A model generated the notes under the pieces. It saw only the letters and a program-made list of their open reading frames with translations. It did not search any database and was not told the origin of the DNA. A program made the translations under genes and the position numbers. From Treponema sp. (GTDB lineage: Bacteria; Spirochaetota; Spirochaetia; Treponematales; Breznakiellaceae), in the NCBI GenBank assembly GCA_031257675.1, contig JAIROG010000121.1, forward strand, positions 1 to 54,279: DNA of 54,279 nucleotides, written 5' to 3'. The first letter of the stretch is position 1; every line of letters starts with the position of its first letter. Below, piece by piece: positions 25,002 through 33,760 of this stretch.

Positions 25002-25844
25002 ATGATCATCAACCACAACTTAAGCGCTCAGTTTGCTGATCGCTCTTTGGGAATTACCCAAACTTCTATTGACAAAAACATCGAGAAACTTTCTTCCGGT
25101 CTTCGCATTAATCGCGCTGGCGACGATGCTTCCGGTCTCGCTGTTTCCGAGAAACTTCGCAGCCAGATCCGCGGTTTGAACCGCGCATCCGCCAATGCCT
25201 TGGACGGCATATCCTTCATCCAGACGACTGAAGGTTACTTGCAGGAAACCCAGGACATTGTGCAGCGCCTTCGTGAACTCGCGGTTCAGAGCGCCAACGG
25301 CATTTACACCGAGGATGACCGTGAGCAGATTCAGGTTGAAGTCTCCCAGCTTGTTGACGAAGTGAACCGCATCGCTTCCCACGCTCAGTTTAACGGTTTG
25401 AACATGCTTACCGGACGCTATGCCCAGGACGGCGGTTCGGACTCCATGTATCTCCATATCGGCGCCAATATGGATCAGCGCGAGCAGGTTTTTATTGGTG
25501 AGATAACCGCAGGGTCCCTCGGACTCGGCGGTGATCAGGGGCCGATCTCCCTCCAGAGCGCGGACGATGCAAACCAGGCTATCGGCGCTTTTGACAGCGC
25601 TCTCAAGATCATCAGCAAGCAGCGGGCTGATCTTGGCGCCTACCAGAATCGTCTGGAACATGCCATTCGCGGCATTGACATTGGCGCGGAAAACCTTCAG
25701 GCTTCCGAATCCCGCATCCGCGACGCTGACATTGCGGCGGAAACTGTCGCTTACACCAAGAACCAGATTCTGTCCCAGTCCGGCATCGCATTGCTTGCCC
25801 AGGCAAATCAGAGGTCCAACTCTGTTCTTTCACTGCTTCAATAA
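25002..25844 (+). CDS. flaB: Flagellin, FlaB-type core filament protein
   Basis: 280 residues with the spirochete core-flagellin layout and no signal peptide. The conserved N-terminal coil reads [37 protein letters not shown] and [21 protein letters not shown] short variable centre (about 135-190) follows, then the C-terminal coil [20 protein letters not shown] and [19 protein letters not shown]. Spirochete flagella lie in the periplasm, so the filament is made of several FlaB paralogues inside a FlaA sheath. ATG 25002 is chosen over 24996 because GGAGG (24991-24995) fits its spacing and the family starts MIINHN. Codon choice is strongly biased, as expected for high expression. Confidence 0.95.
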   Translation: MIINHNLSAQFADRSLGITQTSIDKNIEKLSSGLRINRAGDDASGLAVSEKLRSQIRGLNRASANALDGISFIQTTEGYLQETQDIVQRLRELAVQSANGIYTEDDREQIQVEVSQLVDEVNRIASHAQFNGLNMLTGRYAQDGGSDSMYLHIGANMDQREQVFIGEITAGSLGLGGDQGPISLQSADDANQAIGAFDSALKIISKQRADLGAYQNRLEHAIRGIDIGAENLQASESRIRDADIAAETVAYTKNQILSQSGIALLAQANQRSNSVLSLLQ

Positions 25845-25860
25845 GCGGGCGGCGTAACCT

Positions 25861-25898
25861 CCGCGCGGATCCGCCTCTACGGCGGCGGATCCGCGCGG
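25861..25898 (+). terminator. Strong GC-rich hairpin after flaB
   Basis: CCGCGCGGATCCGCC (25861-25875) pairs perfectly with GGCGGATCCGCGCGG (25884-25898) over 15 bp with an 8-base loop. It begins 17 bases after the flaB stop. Only three T residues follow, so it may be a partial terminator or an mRNA 3'-end stabiliser that lets some transcripts reach the second flagellin. Confidence 0.65.
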
Positions 25899-26067
25899 TT
25901 TACATGAGGCGTGTGCGGCGTGCGAAGGATCGCCTATCAAGCGAATAGCGGCTGGTTGTGAGGTCGGTTGTTATTTGACCAGTTAAGAATTGATTGGCTG
26001 GATGTTGTATGTCTTCTGACTAAATGAAAATTGACAGGCGATTCTTTTTATTATTGCCGGAGGAATA

Positions 26068-26892
26068 ATGATAATAAGTCATAATTTAAGCGCTCAATTC
26101 GCCGATCGTTCATTAGGTCTTGTACAAGATCAGATAGTTGGCAATATTGAGAAGCTTAGTTCGGGAGAGCGGATAAACAGGGCCGCCGATGATGCGTCGG
26201 GTCTTGCGGTTTCCGAAAAACTCCGAAGTCAGATACGCGGACTGAATCAGGCGGATAGAAATATCCAGAATGGCGTGTCTTTTATCCAGACAACCGAGGG
26301 TTACCTTCAAGAAACCCAAGATATACTGCACCGGCTGAGAGACCTTTCCGTGCAGGCGGCGAACGGCGTTTACACCGAGGATGACCGTGAACAGATTCAG
26401 GTTGAAGTCTCCCAGCTTGTTGATGAAGTGAACCGAATTGCGTCTCATGCCCAATTTAATGGGATGATACTTTTAACCGGCACATTCGGCAGAGAATCAT
26501 CAGCAGTTATGCAAATTCAAGTCGGCGCCAATGAAAACCAGAACGAGCGTTTTTATGTGGAAAACATGAATGCGCAGGCGCTTGGCATTGAGGGTCTTAA
26601 GCTTACATCCGCCGATGAAGCTAACGGCGCTATCAAGACGCTGGACGATGCGTTGCATAGAGTTTCCAAACAACGAGCCGATCTGGGGGGGGTCCAAAAC
26701 AGGCTTGAGATGGCTTCCGGCGGCGTTCAAATTGGCGCGGAAAACTTGCAAAGCGCCGAGTCACGCATACGGGATACCAATATTGCCGCTGAAAGCGTGT
26801 TGTACACCAAGAATTCTATTTTGGCGCGTACAGGAACCGCGCTTCTCGCGCAAGCTAACATGCGGCCTCAGGCGGCGGTGCAACTTTTGTAG
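26068..26892 (+). CDS. flaB: Second FlaB-type core flagellin
   Basis: 274 residues, a close paralogue of the gene at 25002. It shares [16 protein letters not shown] and [20 protein letters not shown], with a different centre ([20 protein letters not shown]) and C-terminal coil. GGAGG lies six bases before ATG 26068. Codon use is less extreme than in the first copy, suggesting lower expression. A 67-bp tract (26369-26435) is almost identical to 25303-25369. Three or so FlaB proteins of different abundance are normal in Treponema, so the two genes probably supply distinct filament subunits. Confidence 0.94.
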   Translation: MIISHNLSAQFADRSLGLVQDQIVGNIEKLSSGERINRAADDASGLAVSEKLRSQIRGLNQADRNIQNGVSFIQTTEGYLQETQDILHRLRDLSVQAANGVYTEDDREQIQVEVSQLVDEVNRIASHAQFNGMILLTGTFGRESSAVMQIQVGANENQNERFYVENMNAQALGIEGLKLTSADEANGAIKTLDDALHRVSKQRADLGGVQNRLEMASGGVQIGAENLQSAESRIRDTNIAAESVLYTKNSILARTGTALLAQANMRPQAAVQLL

Positions 26893-26939
26893 CCGCTCTT
26901 TATTAAAAAATTTAAAGATATTAAAAAGTGAAATGCGTA

Positions 26940-27010
26940 AAAGAGACTTCTGGATGTCGTCTCTTTATAGCAAGAGCAACTCTGAAGACAATGTTTTTAG
27001 AGTTGCTCTT
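26940..27010 (+). promoter_or_regulatory. Two consecutive hairpins between flaB and flaG
   Basis: First stem: AAAGAGAC (26940-26947) with GTCTCTTT (26959-26966), 11-base loop. Second stem: AAGAGCAACTCT (26972-26983) with AGAGTTGCTCTT (26999-27010), 12 perfect pairs and a 15-base loop. The first ends in TTTAT and could terminate weakly; the second has no T run. Together they look like an attenuator or processing site that lowers flaG-fliD output relative to flagellin. Confidence 0.6.
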
Positions 27011-27061
27011 GAGTTCTTGCCGAAAACAGCCGAAAATTAAAAAAATAGAAGGAGATACGCT

Positions 27062-27418
27062 ATGAACCTACAAATATCAGCGTATACGCAAGGAAGCGGT
27101 GGCGCTCAGATGGCTCTAACAAGGGCGGCTGAGGGGAAAATTTCAGCGACAAAGGATTATAAGCTGGTTTTATTCGTACACCGGGAGGAAGAGGATCTGG
27201 TGGATGTTGACAAAACGGCGAGGGACCTGGAACAGATAAGTTCTACGCTGAATAAAAAACTCAAATTTGTCGTGGATCATAAATCTAAGGAGATATTTGT
27301 CAAGGTGATTGATCCTGAAACCGATGAAGTGGTGAATATATTGCCGCCGAAAGAATTACGTAAAGTTCATAGCAAAATCAAAGAAACTGTAGGCGTTTTA
27401 TTTGACGAGTTGATATAA
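27062..27418 (+). CDS. flaG: FlaG family flagellar protein
   Basis: 118 residues. The C-terminal two thirds match FlaG: LEQISSTLNKKLKFVVDHKS, KEIFVKVIDPETDEVVNILP and PKELRKVHSKIKE. FlaG is associated with filament length control and commonly precedes fliD. AAGGAG lies eight bases before the ATG. The TAA overlaps the fliD ATG by one base. Confidence 0.88.
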   Translation: MNLQISAYTQGSGGAQMALTRAAEGKISATKDYKLVLFVHREEEDLVDVDKTARDLEQISSTLNKKLKFVVDHKSKEIFVKVIDPETDEVVNILPPKELRKVHSKIKETVGVLFDELI

Positions 27419-29472
27419 TGTCAGATGTTTACATGCCCGGCATTTCAAGCCGGTTTAACACCGACAGAATCGTAGAAGGTCTTATGAAAATAGAGCGCAT
27501 CCCACGGGATCGCTCGGAGCGGGAAAAAGAGCGCCTGCAAGCGCAAAAGACCTATTGGCAGGACGTAAACAGGCGCATGGTCTCCCTGCGGGACAGCGCC
27601 CGTCAGCTTTATTCTTTTCAAAATCCTTTTAACGACCGCATCATTACCTCTTCGGACGCTTCGGTGTTGACAGGCGGCGCGGTACGGCAAACCATGCCTC
27701 AGACAAAAGAATTCACGGTCAAGCAAATTGCGCAGGCAGACCGGTTTCTTTCCTCGCCTGTGGATGATTCGTTTACAGTGGAGGCGGGCGTCTATACCTT
27801 TGATTCAGGACCGGAACATATCTCGTTCAATTTCAAGGGTGGATCCCTCAAAGATTTTGTCGATGCGCTTAACCGTCGGGGTAAAGGCAAGATAGAGGCA
27901 AGTTTTGTAACGGTGCAGAGCGGGAAGAAGTCACTCCTTATCGAATCAAAAATCACCGGAGAGGAGAACAACCTCGTTTTCTCCGACGCGGCGTTGGACT
28001 TGGCGCTCAAAAGCGGCGTATTGGAACAACAGATCAACTTGCAAGATGTCGCCATAACGCTCGTTGATGGAGGCGGCGCCGTACAAGACGCAGGACAAAC
28101 CGGACAAGAAGTTGCGGCGCAATTGTCCGCTGTTGACAATGACAGCCTCAAAGTAAGCGCGGCGGGCGGCGCTTCCATCGCCTTTCCTGACAATACGGTC
28201 GTAAGCCAAGGATTGACGATCTTTTTTGAGACGGCCGTAAAAGTCCTTCCGACCGAGCCTCCGCCTAAAGTGGAGCCTCCGCCTGGACCTTCCGTCCCCC
28301 AGACGGGTTCTGTAACATTCAATGGCATTGTCATTGACAGCGCGCCTTCTTCGGTTCCCATTCCTGAATGGAAACCGCCTGAACCGCCTCCGCGTATTGA
28401 CGACATGAACGTGTTGTCTCTGACTTTTTCGGATGGTACGAATATTGAGCTTGCGCCGATAGAAGATGCGTCCGGTTTTACGCGGGTTTCTTTTCAGATT
28501 CCCGATTCCGAGATCGGCAAGACCCTTGTTTCCCTCAATATCGCTAATAAAAATACACACCGCGACGTGTCGCTTCGGCGCATACAGATCATGGATCCGA
28601 GCGATCCCATCAACTATAAGCCGGCGAATCCTGTTTCCGTCGCGCAAGATGCGGTTGTCTCTATGGATGGAATCAGTGTATCCCGCGCGACCAATACCAT
28701 TGACGATCTCCTGCCCGGCATCACCATAGCTGTAAAAAAACCGTCCGACACGCCGGTACGCATAGCGGTTGAAGCGGACAGAGATGCCATAAAAGACGCC
28801 ATCATTACCTTTGTAGGCAATTACAACAGAGTTATGGCGGAAATCAATGTCCTTACCCGCAACGATGACCGCATCGTGCAGGAGCTTTCCTATTTATCGG
28901 AAGAAGAGCAAGGGGATATGCGCAACCGTATGGGCGCGTTCGCCGGGGATTCTACCTTGACCCAATACAAGAACGCCGCGCAGAACGCCGTTACGGCGCC
29001 GTATTCCACAGCAACCGGAACGGAGATGCTTGCCAAATACGGTATCGGCGCTGATATGCGCATGAGCGGCGGCAGCAGCGGCTATGATCCGTCCCGCTTG
29101 CGGGGGTACCTTGAAATTGACGAAAAAAAACTTGACGAAGCCCTGGAAATAAACCTTGCCGAAGTGCAACAGCTTTTTGGTTTTGACTCCAACGGCGACC
29201 TTATCGTTGACAGCGGCGTGGCGTACTCGCTCGAAAGCCTTACCAGACCCTATGTGGAAACCGGCGGACTTATCTTTATAAGAACCGCGACCATTGACTC
29301 CCGCATTAAGGCGGACGAGCAACGCATAGCGACATTAGACAAGCAGCTTGCGGAAAAAGAAGCCGCATTGCGCATACAGTACAGCCAGATGGAAAACGCC
29401 TATAACCGGATGGAGCAAATGTCAAATTCTCTGGAGAATTTCAGCAGGCAAAACAGCAATAACGGCAGGTAA
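27418..29472 (+). CDS. fliD: Flagellar filament cap / hook-associated protein 2
   Basis: 684 residues. FliD caps the growing filament and helps flagellin fold into place. The N-terminal coil (MPGISSRFNTDRIVEGLMKI, then ERIPRDR) and the C-terminal coil (about 600-684, KQLAEKEAALRIQYSQMENA, then YNRMEQM) are typical. The central domain is longer than in enteric FliD and includes a Pro-rich insertion at about residues 279-327 (EPPPKVEPPPGPSVP and PEWKPPEPPPR). Start 27418 overlaps flaG, and a further gene starts one base after the fliD stop. Confidence 0.93.
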   Translation: MSDVYMPGISSRFNTDRIVEGLMKIERIPRDRSEREKERLQAQKTYWQDVNRRMVSLRDSARQLYSFQNPFNDRIITSSDASVLTGGAVRQTMPQTKEFTVKQIAQADRFLSSPVDDSFTVEAGVYTFDSGPEHISFNFKGGSLKDFVDALNRRGKGKIEASFVTVQSGKKSLLIESKITGEENNLVFSDAALDLALKSGVLEQQINLQDVAITLVDGGGAVQDAGQTGQEVAAQLSAVDNDSLKVSAAGGASIAFPDNTVVSQGLTIFFETAVKVLPTEPPPKVEPPPGPSVPQTGSVTFNGIVIDSAPSSVPIPEWKPPEPPPRIDDMNVLSLTFSDGTNIELAPIEDASGFTRVSFQIPDSEIGKTLVSLNIANKNTHRDVSLRRIQIMDPSDPINYKPANPVSVAQDAVVSMDGISVSRATNTIDDLLPGITIAVKKPSDTPVRIAVEADRDAIKDAIITFVGNYNRVMAEINVLTRNDDRIVQELSYLSEEEQGDMRNRMGAFAGDSTLTQYKNAAQNAVTAPYSTATGTEMLAKYGIGADMRMSGGSSGYDPSRLRGYLEIDEKKLDEALEINLAEVQQLFGFDSNGDLIVDSGVAYSLESLTRPYVETGGLIFIRTATIDSRIKADEQRIATLDKQLAEKEAALRIQYSQMENAYNRMEQMSNSLENFSRQNSNNGR

Positions 29473-29473
29473 T

Positions 29474-30310
29474 ATGGAAATACTCATTAATGGACAAGAT
29501 GCCGGAGTTGTTCTTGAAAATGAAAAGACGATAGGCGATTTGCTTGCGGGCATAGAAAACTGGCTTGATGGTACGAGCAACCGTATCAGCGGCGTCATAT
29601 TAGACGCTAAACCCCTTCACATTGAAGACATTCCCGCAACGTTTGAACGGGAATTAAGCGCATTGCAATCCATCGACATACGCATTTCTTCGTTGCGGGA
29701 TTTCGCGCTTGAGGCGCTTATGAGCGCAAAATCCGCGCTAGAAAGATCGAAAGACGCTTCGTTTGAAGAGAAGAGAACAATACGAGCCGCCTTTGAAGCA
29801 AGCGCGGCCGCGAATTTTCTTAAAGAGCGACTAGGGGATATTGCAAAATCCGTTGACGCCAGTCTAGCGGGCGAGGGGCTTTCCCCAATCGGAGCCTTAA
29901 AACTGCTGGAAGAACGGATAAGGGAGTTGGAGGATCCGAAACAAGAAATTCTCAACTGCAATGCGCTGGCATCGGAAATTGTTTCACGCCTGGAAGACCT
30001 GCCCCTTGACTTGCAGACCGGCAAAGACAAGCGGGCTTTGGAAACCATGCGGCTTTTCTCCCATATTACGGAAAAACTCTTGAGACTGTTAGTCCTGTTA
30101 AAACAGACCGGTCTTGAAACTGAAGCCATTGCCATAGATTCCGTTCCTTTGGCGCGGTTTATTGACGATTTCACCAATGCGCTTAATGAACTTTTGGCGG
30201 CTTATGAAGCGAAGGACACCGTACTGACCGGAGATTTGGCGGAATATGAAATGGCGCCGCGTCTCGTGTCGTTATATTCAACGCTGAAAGGCGCGGTGGA
30301 GAGCATGTAA
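29474..30310 (+). CDS. Unknown helical protein coupled to fliD
   Basis: 278 residues, no signal peptide or membrane segment. The first 30 residues (MEILINGQDAGVVLENEKTI) look like a small beta element; the rest is predicted helical. I do not recognise a named family. It starts one base after the fliD stop and has no strong Shine-Dalgarno, so it depends on fliD translation. As I recall, Treponema genomes carry a conserved unknown gene at this place, which suggests a filament-assembly accessory or chaperone, comparable in position to FliS/FliT; that is inference. The stop codon lies inside a 12-bp terminator arm. Confidence 0.75.
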   Translation: MEILINGQDAGVVLENEKTIGDLLAGIENWLDGTSNRISGVILDAKPLHIEDIPATFERELSALQSIDIRISSLRDFALEALMSAKSALERSKDASFEEKRTIRAAFEASAAANFLKERLGDIAKSVDASLAGEGLSPIGALKLLEERIRELEDPKQEILNCNALASEIVSRLEDLPLDLQTGKDKRALETMRLFSHITEKLLRLLVLLKQTGLETEAIAIDSVPLARFIDDFTNALNELLAAYEAKDTVLTGDLAEYEMAPRLVSLYSTLKGAVESM

Positions 30311-30340
30311 AACCGCGCAGGGGCGGCGGGTTTTACATGC
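30303..30340. terminator. Bidirectional hairpin between convergent genes
   Basis: GCATGTAAAACC (30303-30314) pairs perfectly with GGTTTTACATGC (30329-30340), 12 bp with a 14-base loop. The A and T runs in the arms let it act for both the flagellar operon and the opposing alpha-galactosidase gene. The left arm contains the stop codon of the upstream gene. Confidence 0.55.
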
Positions 30341-30369
30341 CGCGCCGGTTTCTCTCAGTGCCTCGCAGT

Positions 30370-32595
30370 TTACGGCGTTTGCTCCTCGACTTTTTTGATG
30401 ATAAATATCTCGCCAAAAAAATCTCCCTGTTTTGTAATAGAGGTGGCATCAAGCAGAAGTCCGGCTTGCATAAGCTCATCGCCGCCGCGCAAGCCGCAGT
30501 TGCAACTTTTATCCTTTTCTTCAAAGCCGCCTTGTTCCCAAAGTGAAACGGCGTATAAAGCGTCTGGTTCAAGATCGGCGAGTCGCAACCGGATAGGCGG
30601 GCGGTTGGGCTGCGCCAGCAATTTATAAAAACCAACCAGACTTTCTTCCTCCGAAGACGCTTGCCATGCCGTGAAAAGGGCAGAATCGGGCGCGGCGAGA
30701 CGAAAGAGGCGTCCGTATTGAAAAGTCTTTCGGCGCGTTTTGTAGAATTCGATGTACATTGCGATCTGACTCTTTTCTTGCGGTGAAAGTGTAGTAGGAT
30801 CAAGCTCAAAGCCAAGAACGCCGAAGAAAGCGACCATAGCCCGAAAACTAAGGGCGGTTGTTCGTCCAGTCTGATGATTGGGAACAGCCGAAACATGAGA
30901 ACCCCATGAACTCTGCGGATACACCAAACTCGCGCCGGACTGTATCCTCAGCCGTTCTACAGCGTCAGTGTTGTCTGAGATCCAGCCTTGCGGCGCAAAG
31001 GCAAGCATGCCCGGATCAAATCTTCCGCCGCCCCCGGCGCAGGATTCAAAGAGTATGTGGGGAAAAGCCCTGGTCAGGCGCTCGTAAAGATCGTAGACTC
31101 CAAGGATGTACCGGTGAAAAAATTCGCCCTGACAATCCGGCGCAAGAGCGAGGCTGAAAGGTTCGGTGATAGACCGGTTCATATCCCACTTAATGTAGGA
31201 GATAGGCGCGGAAGCGATGATGTCTGAAATAACCGTAAATATATAGTCGACGATTTCCCGCCGTGACATATCCAGCGCGTACTGGTTGCGCTGTTCGCTA
31301 CGGGGGCGACCCGGTACGCCGATTGCCCAATCAGGATGCTGTTCAAAGAGGCGGCTTTTTTTGCTGATCATCTCCGGTTCTATCCACAAGCCGAATTGCA
31401 AACCCATAGCGGTAATTTTTTCCGCAAGTCCGGCAATGCCGGAGGGGAGTTTGCGAGTGTCGGCGAACCAATCGCCTAAAGAAGAGGCGTCGTTGTCACG
31501 CTGTCCAAACCAGCCGTCGTCAAGTACAAAAAGTTCTACGCCGAGTTCTTTGGCGATAGATGCCATAGCGAGGAGTTTCTGTTCGGTGAAATTAAAATAG
31601 GTTCCTTCCCAGTTGTTAAGCAGCACGGGCCTTTCTCTATCACGCCAGATTCCCCGCGCAAGCCTGCGTTGGTACAAGGTATGGAACACATGCGACAGAT
31701 GGTTGAGACCGTTCCCGGAATACACAAGAACGGCTTCCGGCGTATCAAAAGACGCGCCTTTTTCCAGTTTCCACGAAAAGGTTTCATCATTGACACCAAG
31801 TTGAACCCGGCTTGCGCTATAGCAATCGCCTTCTACAGCGGCAATAAAATTGCCTGAATACAACAAACTAAATCCCAATGCTTGACCGGAAGAATCATCG
31901 GCGGCAGGTCTTTTAAGGATCACGAAGGGATTCTGCTGATGCCCGGAATTGCCTTTGCCGCTCTTCACGCTGTGGAGTCCGGGGATAAGCGGACTCTCGA
32001 TTATCTGGAATTCACGCGCCCATGCGCCGCTCACGCTGAGCATACGCCAGTTGTTGTCCGGCAGGTCAAGGCTGAGGCTCATGGCTTTGCGCAACACAAG
32101 CGGCTCTTTCCCTTCATTAACAAAACGGCTGTGTCGGGCGATTGCCGGCAGGTCTGCAAAAATGGTGTAGTACAGGATGATGTACAGACCGGAAAGCTCA
32201 TCAAAGAGTTTTAGCTCCAATGTGTCGGCTTCTTCGTTATGCTCTGCGTAAAGGGACGGCAATCCTGGAATCGTCGGCTTTCCCGCATAGATCGTATGGC
32301 TGTGATACACCGGCTCGGTTACGGTAGAGCCATCCGCAAGCTGGAGAGCAAAAGCAGGCGTCCGGTAATCGCCTGTTCCGAAAGCCGGATACTCAAAACG
32401 CGCGACGCTCTTATCGGGATGCAAAACCCCGCCTGAAGCTGCCAACGATAAAAAAGAATAAGTTCTACGCGGCGCAAGCGGCGCGCCGCAGTACACCTGT
32501 CCAACAGAACCGGTGTAAAGCGTTTTGATAATATAGCTTAAAGCGTGGTTGTATAGGTGAAACTCCTTGGTTTCCCGATCAAACTTAATGGGCAT
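30370..32595 (-). CDS. Alpha-galactosidase, glycoside hydrolase family 36
   Basis: 741 residues from ATG 32595 (MPIKFDRETKEF). GH36 enzymes release terminal alpha-1,6-galactose from raffinose-type sugars and galactomannan (EC 3.2.1.22). The N-terminal beta-sandwich (to about 320) is followed by the barrel, with NNWEGTYFNFTEQKLLAMA, FVLDDGWFGQRDND, the nucleophile Asp471 in YIKWDMNR and the acid/base Asp541 in WISDNTDA. There is no signal peptide, so it works in the cytoplasm on imported oligosaccharides. GGAGG precedes the ATG but lies in one arm of a 14-bp inverted repeat. It stands alone on the minus strand between flagellar and tsa genes, an accessory insertion by position. Confidence 0.93.
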   Translation of the reverse strand: MPIKFDRETKEFHLYNHALSYIIKTLYTGSVGQVYCGAPLAPRRTYSFLSLAASGGVLHPDKSVARFEYPAFGTGDYRTPAFALQLADGSTVTEPVYHSHTIYAGKPTIPGLPSLYAEHNEEADTLELKLFDELSGLYIILYYTIFADLPAIARHSRFVNEGKEPLVLRKAMSLSLDLPDNNWRMLSVSGAWAREFQIIESPLIPGLHSVKSGKGNSGHQQNPFVILKRPAADDSSGQALGFSLLYSGNFIAAVEGDCYSASRVQLGVNDETFSWKLEKGASFDTPEAVLVYSGNGLNHLSHVFHTLYQRRLARGIWRDRERPVLLNNWEGTYFNFTEQKLLAMASIAKELGVELFVLDDGWFGQRDNDASSLGDWFADTRKLPSGIAGLAEKITAMGLQFGLWIEPEMISKKSRLFEQHPDWAIGVPGRPRSEQRNQYALDMSRREIVDYIFTVISDIIASAPISYIKWDMNRSITEPFSLALAPDCQGEFFHRYILGVYDLYERLTRAFPHILFESCAGGGGRFDPGMLAFAPQGWISDNTDAVERLRIQSGASLVYPQSSWGSHVSAVPNHQTGRTTALSFRAMVAFFGVLGFELDPTTLSPQEKSQIAMYIEFYKTRRKTFQYGRLFRLAAPDSALFTAWQASSEEESLVGFYKLLAQPNRPPIRLRLADLEPDALYAVSLWEQGGFEEKDKSCNCGLRGGDELMQAGLLLDATSITKQGDFFGEIFIIKKVEEQTP

Positions 32596-32603
32596 ACTAT
32601 TTT

Positions 32604-32643
32604 CCTCCAAAGCGATCGGTACAAATATAGATCGCTTTGGAGG
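32604..32643 (-). promoter_or_regulatory. Stem that would sequester the alpha-galactosidase ribosome binding site
   Basis: CCTCCAAAGCGATC (32604-32617) and GATCGCTTTGGAGG (32630-32643) are perfect 14-bp complements separated by 12 bases. On the minus-strand mRNA the second arm contains GGAGG, the Shine-Dalgarno of the alpha-galactosidase, and the first arm is its exact anti-sequence. Folding would block initiation. As DNA it could instead be an operator of the LacI/AraC kind; TATATT in the loop could be a -10 element. Confidence 0.65.
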
Positions 32644-33045
32644 CGCAAGTCAAGCGTTGCGGAACGCGCCGCCGCCTCCTAAAGGGCGGGGCGGCAACCT
32701 TCGCTGGGAATGCGCTAAAGAGGCTCTTGTCATATTCCGATAATAATATTATTATTACTTGCCTTGTCTTTGACAAGCGATAAAGGTCAAGAGAGATGCG
32801 GTATATAATGTTGAGCATACAATTTAAAATGCCCTAGAAATCCGGTAATGCCTTAAGCGCGCTGGTTTTTGATTTTAATTAGACTATAACATGATCTGTC
32901 GCCGCATACTGGTTTGCGTGTAGAGTGATGTTGTGTATGACGGAAGTCTGACGTTTGTCACATGGAGCGTCATGTGACACAGGTTTTTCGCAGAGAACGC
33001 GGCGCGAGTGAATGGCAATTTCTTACGATCATCGAGGAGTAACCT
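32644..33045. other. Divergent intergenic region, alpha-galactosidase / unknown-tsaE-tsaB
   Basis: No gene. On the minus strand TTGTCA near 32770 and AATAAT/TATTAT near 32745-32755 could form the alpha-galactosidase promoter. A GGGCGGGGC element near 32685 resembles those at 21286-21388. The right part holds the dyad TGTCACATG (32956-32964) with CATGTGACA (32971-32979), followed by TTTTT, just ahead of the next gene. Confidence 0.4.
32956..32979. repeat. 9-bp dyad upstream of the unknown-tsaE-tsaB operon
   Basis: TGTCACATG and CATGTGACA are perfect complements with a six-base centre. It is followed by CAGGTTTTT, so it may terminate a short transcript; the half-site TGTCACA also looks like a possible regulator site. 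It lies 67 bases before ATG 33046. Confidence 0.5.
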
Positions 33046-33312
33046 ATGCAAATACTTGAAATAAAAAATATTGTTAGAAAAGATGTTCCGATTTATTACC
33101 GGATGTATTATTCAGGTATTGCTAGTATGAAGTTGATCAATAAGTCCGTCGAACGGAAAATTGATTTTTCTATTGAAACAAAACCAACCGGTCAAAAAGA
33201 AATTTTGATTACCATCGCGGATCCAGTTGATTATCCGCTGATACCCCTCATCAGGGAATTGAAGAAACATATTGACCACCTCGATGCCAATGGAAATCTT
33301 CCTCCCCTTTGA
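33046..33312 (+). CDS. Small conserved-looking protein of unknown function
   Basis: 88 residues, soluble, mixed alpha/beta (MQILEIKNIVRKDVPIYYRM at the start; KEILITIADPVDYPLIPLIR near the end). I do not recognise a family. GAGGAG lies seven bases before the ATG, and the 3' end overlaps the start of tsaE by 29 bases in another frame, so it is a real, coupled gene. By position it is the first gene of the tsa operon. Confidence 0.75.
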   Translation: MQILEIKNIVRKDVPIYYRMYYSGIASMKLINKSVERKIDFSIETKPTGQKEILITIADPVDYPLIPLIRELKKHIDHLDANGNLPPL

Positions 33313-33760
33313 TATTGTCTCATTTTCAGAAGAAGAAACTCAAGATTGCGGGCGTTCTCTGTCCCTGTTGTTGGACGTGGGAAGCGTTGTCGCTTTGCGC
33401 GGCGGTTTAGGCGCGGGGAAGACCTGTTTCACGAAAGGCGTCGCCGCGGGGCTCGGCGTCTCAGAGACGGTGACAAGCCCCACCTACACCATTATAAGCG
33501 AATACGAGGGAAAATGGGCGGACGGGAAAAAGGCGCTTCTTTACCACATAGACGCCTACCGCCTCAAGGACGATGACGATTTTGCCGCGTTAGGCGCGGA
33601 AGAATTCCTCTATGGCGACGGCGTTGCCGTTATTGAGTGGAGCGAGCGGATCCCCGCGTCCATTCCAAAAGACGCTATTTTCGTTGACATAGAGGCGCTG
33701 GAAAACGGCGGGCGAAAAATCAGCGGGCGCCGCCGCCTTGTAGACGCCGCCAAACTATGA
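33284..33760 (+). CDS. tsaE: tRNA threonylcarbamoyladenosine biosynthesis ATPase TsaE
   Basis: TsaE is the ATPase that resets the TsaB-TsaD complex making t6A37 in ANN-decoding tRNAs. Walker A reads GGLGAGKTCFTKG, followed by TSPTYTIISEY, HIDAYRL and the family marker VIEWSER. About 158 residues, normal length. Start is either ATG 33284 or 33290; both lie within the upstream gene. It overlaps tsaB by four bases (ATGA at 33757). The third partner, tsaD, is not in this window. Confidence 0.92.
   Translation: MPMEIFLPFDIVSFSEEETQDCGRSLSLLLDVGSVVALRGGLGAGKTCFTKGVAAGLGVSETVTSPTYTIISEYEGKWADGKKALLYHIDAYRLKDDDDFAALGAEEFLYGDGVAVIEWSERIPASIPKDAIFVDIEALENGGRKISGRRRLVDAAKL

Noticed and set aside
26018-26045. 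Possible sigma-28 promoter (TAAA ... GCGATT) before the second flagellin
   Set aside because: The spacing is two bases short and the -10 side matches poorly.
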